This document shows positions 62,530 through 64,000 of a DNA stretch of 64,000 nt, one piece after another. The stretch is from Parvibaculum sp. (GTDB taxonomy: Bacteria; Pseudomonadota; Alphaproteobacteria; Parvibaculales; Parvibaculaceae): NCBI GenBank assembly GCA_030649335.1, contig JAUSLL010000089.1, forward strand, positions 1 through 64,000, in the 5' to 3' direction. Position numbers and translations under genes: made by a program. The first letter of the stretch is position 1; every line of letters starts with the position of its first letter. The notes beneath the pieces were generated by a model. That model saw only the letters and a program-made list of their open reading frames with translations, did no database searches and had not been told where the DNA came from.

Positions 62530-62604
62530 GAAGACCCTCACTCTCCGCGCCGAGCGGCGCTCCCCCTCCCCCAACGGGAGAGGGCTGAGAGCAGGTCACT
62601 CACC
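62530..62604. repeat. Possible second copy of the GAAGACCCTCAC / GGGAGAGGG intergenic repeat family
   Basis: Shares GAAGACCCTCAC and GGGAGAGGG with the element at 12725..12812. Confidence 0.5.
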
Positions 62605-62648
62605 ACTTGCCTTGCACCGCAATTGCCTCGAATGTGCCCGACAAGCAG

Positions 62649-64000
62649 ATGAACATTCACACCCTCAGAAACGAGCCCCGTCCCGCCCGCATCACAGCGG
62701 TGCTCGGGCCGACCAACACGGGCAAAACCCATCTCGCCATCGAGCGGATGATGGGGCACGCGTCGGGCATGATCGGCCTGCCGCTCAGGCTGCTGGCGCG
62801 CGAAATCTATGAACGTGTGGTCCGCATCAAAGGGGCCCGCGAGGTCGCGCTCATCACCGGCGAAGAAAAAATTCTGCCGCCCCATGCGCGTTATTTCGTC
62901 TGCACGGTTGAAGCGATGCCGCTCGACAGGCCGGTTGAATTTCTTTGCATCGACGAAATCCAGCTCGCCGCCGACCGCGAGCGCGGCCACACCTTCACCG
63001 AACGGCTTTTGCACGCGCGCGGCTTAAGCGAAACCATGGTGCTCGGGTCCGAAACCGTGCGCGGCCTCATCCAGAAACTGTTGCCGGACACGATATTCAT
63101 CAACCGCCCGCGCTTTTCAGAACTGACATGGACCGGCTCGAAGAAGCTGACGCGCCTGCCGCGCCGCTCTGCCATCGTCGCTTTCTCCGCCGATCAGGTC
63201 TACGCGATTGCCGAAATGATCCGCCGCCAGCGCGGTGGCGCTGCCGTCGTCATGGGCGCGCTTTCACCCCGCACCCGCAACGCACAGGTCGCGCTTTATC
63301 AGTCCGGCGACGTTGATTTTCTGGTCGCCACCGACGCCATCGGCATGGGACTCAACATGGATGTGGACCATGTGGCCTTTGCCTCGACCTCCAAATTCGA
63401 CGGCCAGCAGCACCGGCCTTTGAAAATTTCCGAGATCGCCCAGATCGCAGGCCGCGCCGGCCGGCACATGAACAACGGCACGTTCGGCATCACGGGCGAT
63501 GCCGCCTCGCTGAGCGACGATGTCATCCACCGCGTTGAAAACCACGAGTTTGATGCAGAACGGGTGTTGCAATGGCGCAACCCGAACCCGGAATTTTCGT
63601 CCATCGGAGCGCTTATCAAAAGCCTCGAAGTGCCGCCCAATGTGCCGGGCCTGGTGCGCGCGGGCACCGGCGATGATCTCGATGCGCTGATGCGTATGGC
63701 GCAAAACGATGATGTGACGCGCCTCACGCGTGGGGCCCAAGCTATAAAAAGACTATGGGATGTGGCTCAAGTGCCCGATTTCCGCAAGACAATGGCCGCA
63801 GAACACGCCGGATTGCTGACACAACTCTATTTGCACCTTGCACAGGGAGACGGCCGAATTCCGCATAACTGGCTGCAAGGCCAGCTCGCCAAGGTCGATC
63901 GCACCGATGGGGACATAGATACTTTATCAATGCGCATTGCTCATGTGCGCACCTGGACCTATGTTTCCAACCGCGCAGACTGGCTGCACGATCCTGCGCA
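62649..64000 (+). CDS. SUV3-like DEAD/DEAH-type helicase (truncated by window end)
   Basis: Open frame to the window edge: MNIHTLRNEPRPARITAVLGPTNTGKTHLAIERMMGHASGMIGLPLRLLAREIYERV, CIDEIQLAADRERGHTFTERLLHARG, VATDAIGMGLNMDVDHVAFAS, QIAGRAGRH. Confidence 0.93.
   Translation, partial: MNIHTLRNEPRPARITAVLGPTNTGKTHLAIERMMGHASGMIGLPLRLLAREIYERVVRIKGAREVALITGEEKILPPHARYFVCTVEAMPLDRPVEFLCIDEIQLAADRERGHTFTERLLHARGLSETMVLGSETVRGLIQKLLPDTIFINRPRFSELTWTGSKKLTRLPRRSAIVAFSADQVYAIAEMIRRQRGGAAVVMGALSPRTRNAQVALYQSGDVDFLVATDAIGMGLNMDVDHVAFASTSKFDGQQHRPLKISEIAQIAGRAGRHMNNGTFGITGDAASLSDDVIHRVENHEFDAERVLQWRNPNPEFSSIGALIKSLEVPPNVPGLVRAGTGDDLDALMRMAQNDDVTRLTRGAQAIKRLWDVAQVPDFRKTMAAEHAGLLTQLYLHLAQGDGRIPHNWLQGQLAKVDRTDGDIDTLSMRIAHVRTWTYVSNRADWLHDPA

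Overview
This is a 64 kb window of a GC-rich alphaproteobacterial chromosome. The class call rests on gene content and order: lysC-ptsP-rodZ-ispG-prfA-prmC-DUF4167-clpB; mutT-argJ-ppiC | secA; aroK-aroB-corC; bolA | dnaJ-cobS-cobT; rpmB. Almost all of it is ordinary housekeeping coding sequence. I found no CRISPR array, IS element, prophage or tRNA gene. The left edge (about 1-400) is non-coding. I read it as the promoter and boxA-containing leader of a minus-strand rRNA operon whose 16S gene lies just left of the window. I did not find a convincing large novel defence or biosynthetic system. The items most worth a second look are: (1) ArgJ with a ~120-aa histone-H1-like (xAAKK)n N-terminal extension; (2) an ECF41 sigma factor with a CGPC-type AhpD-like protein and a membrane protein, preceded by a TGTCACA-N16-CGTC site matching the ECF41 promoter consensus; (3) the rrn promoter/boxA leader; (4) a TetR gene followed by an 8+8 bp palindrome directly upstream of a cytochrome c lipoprotein / Tat-exported aldonolactone-oxidase-like pair; (5) a 14-bp-arm perfect palindrome next to methylmalonyl-CoA mutase; (6) an overlapping 47-aa membrane microprotein / 689-aa periplasmic unknown / xerD operon. 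Product calls come from reading motifs in the supplied translations. No database search was run.
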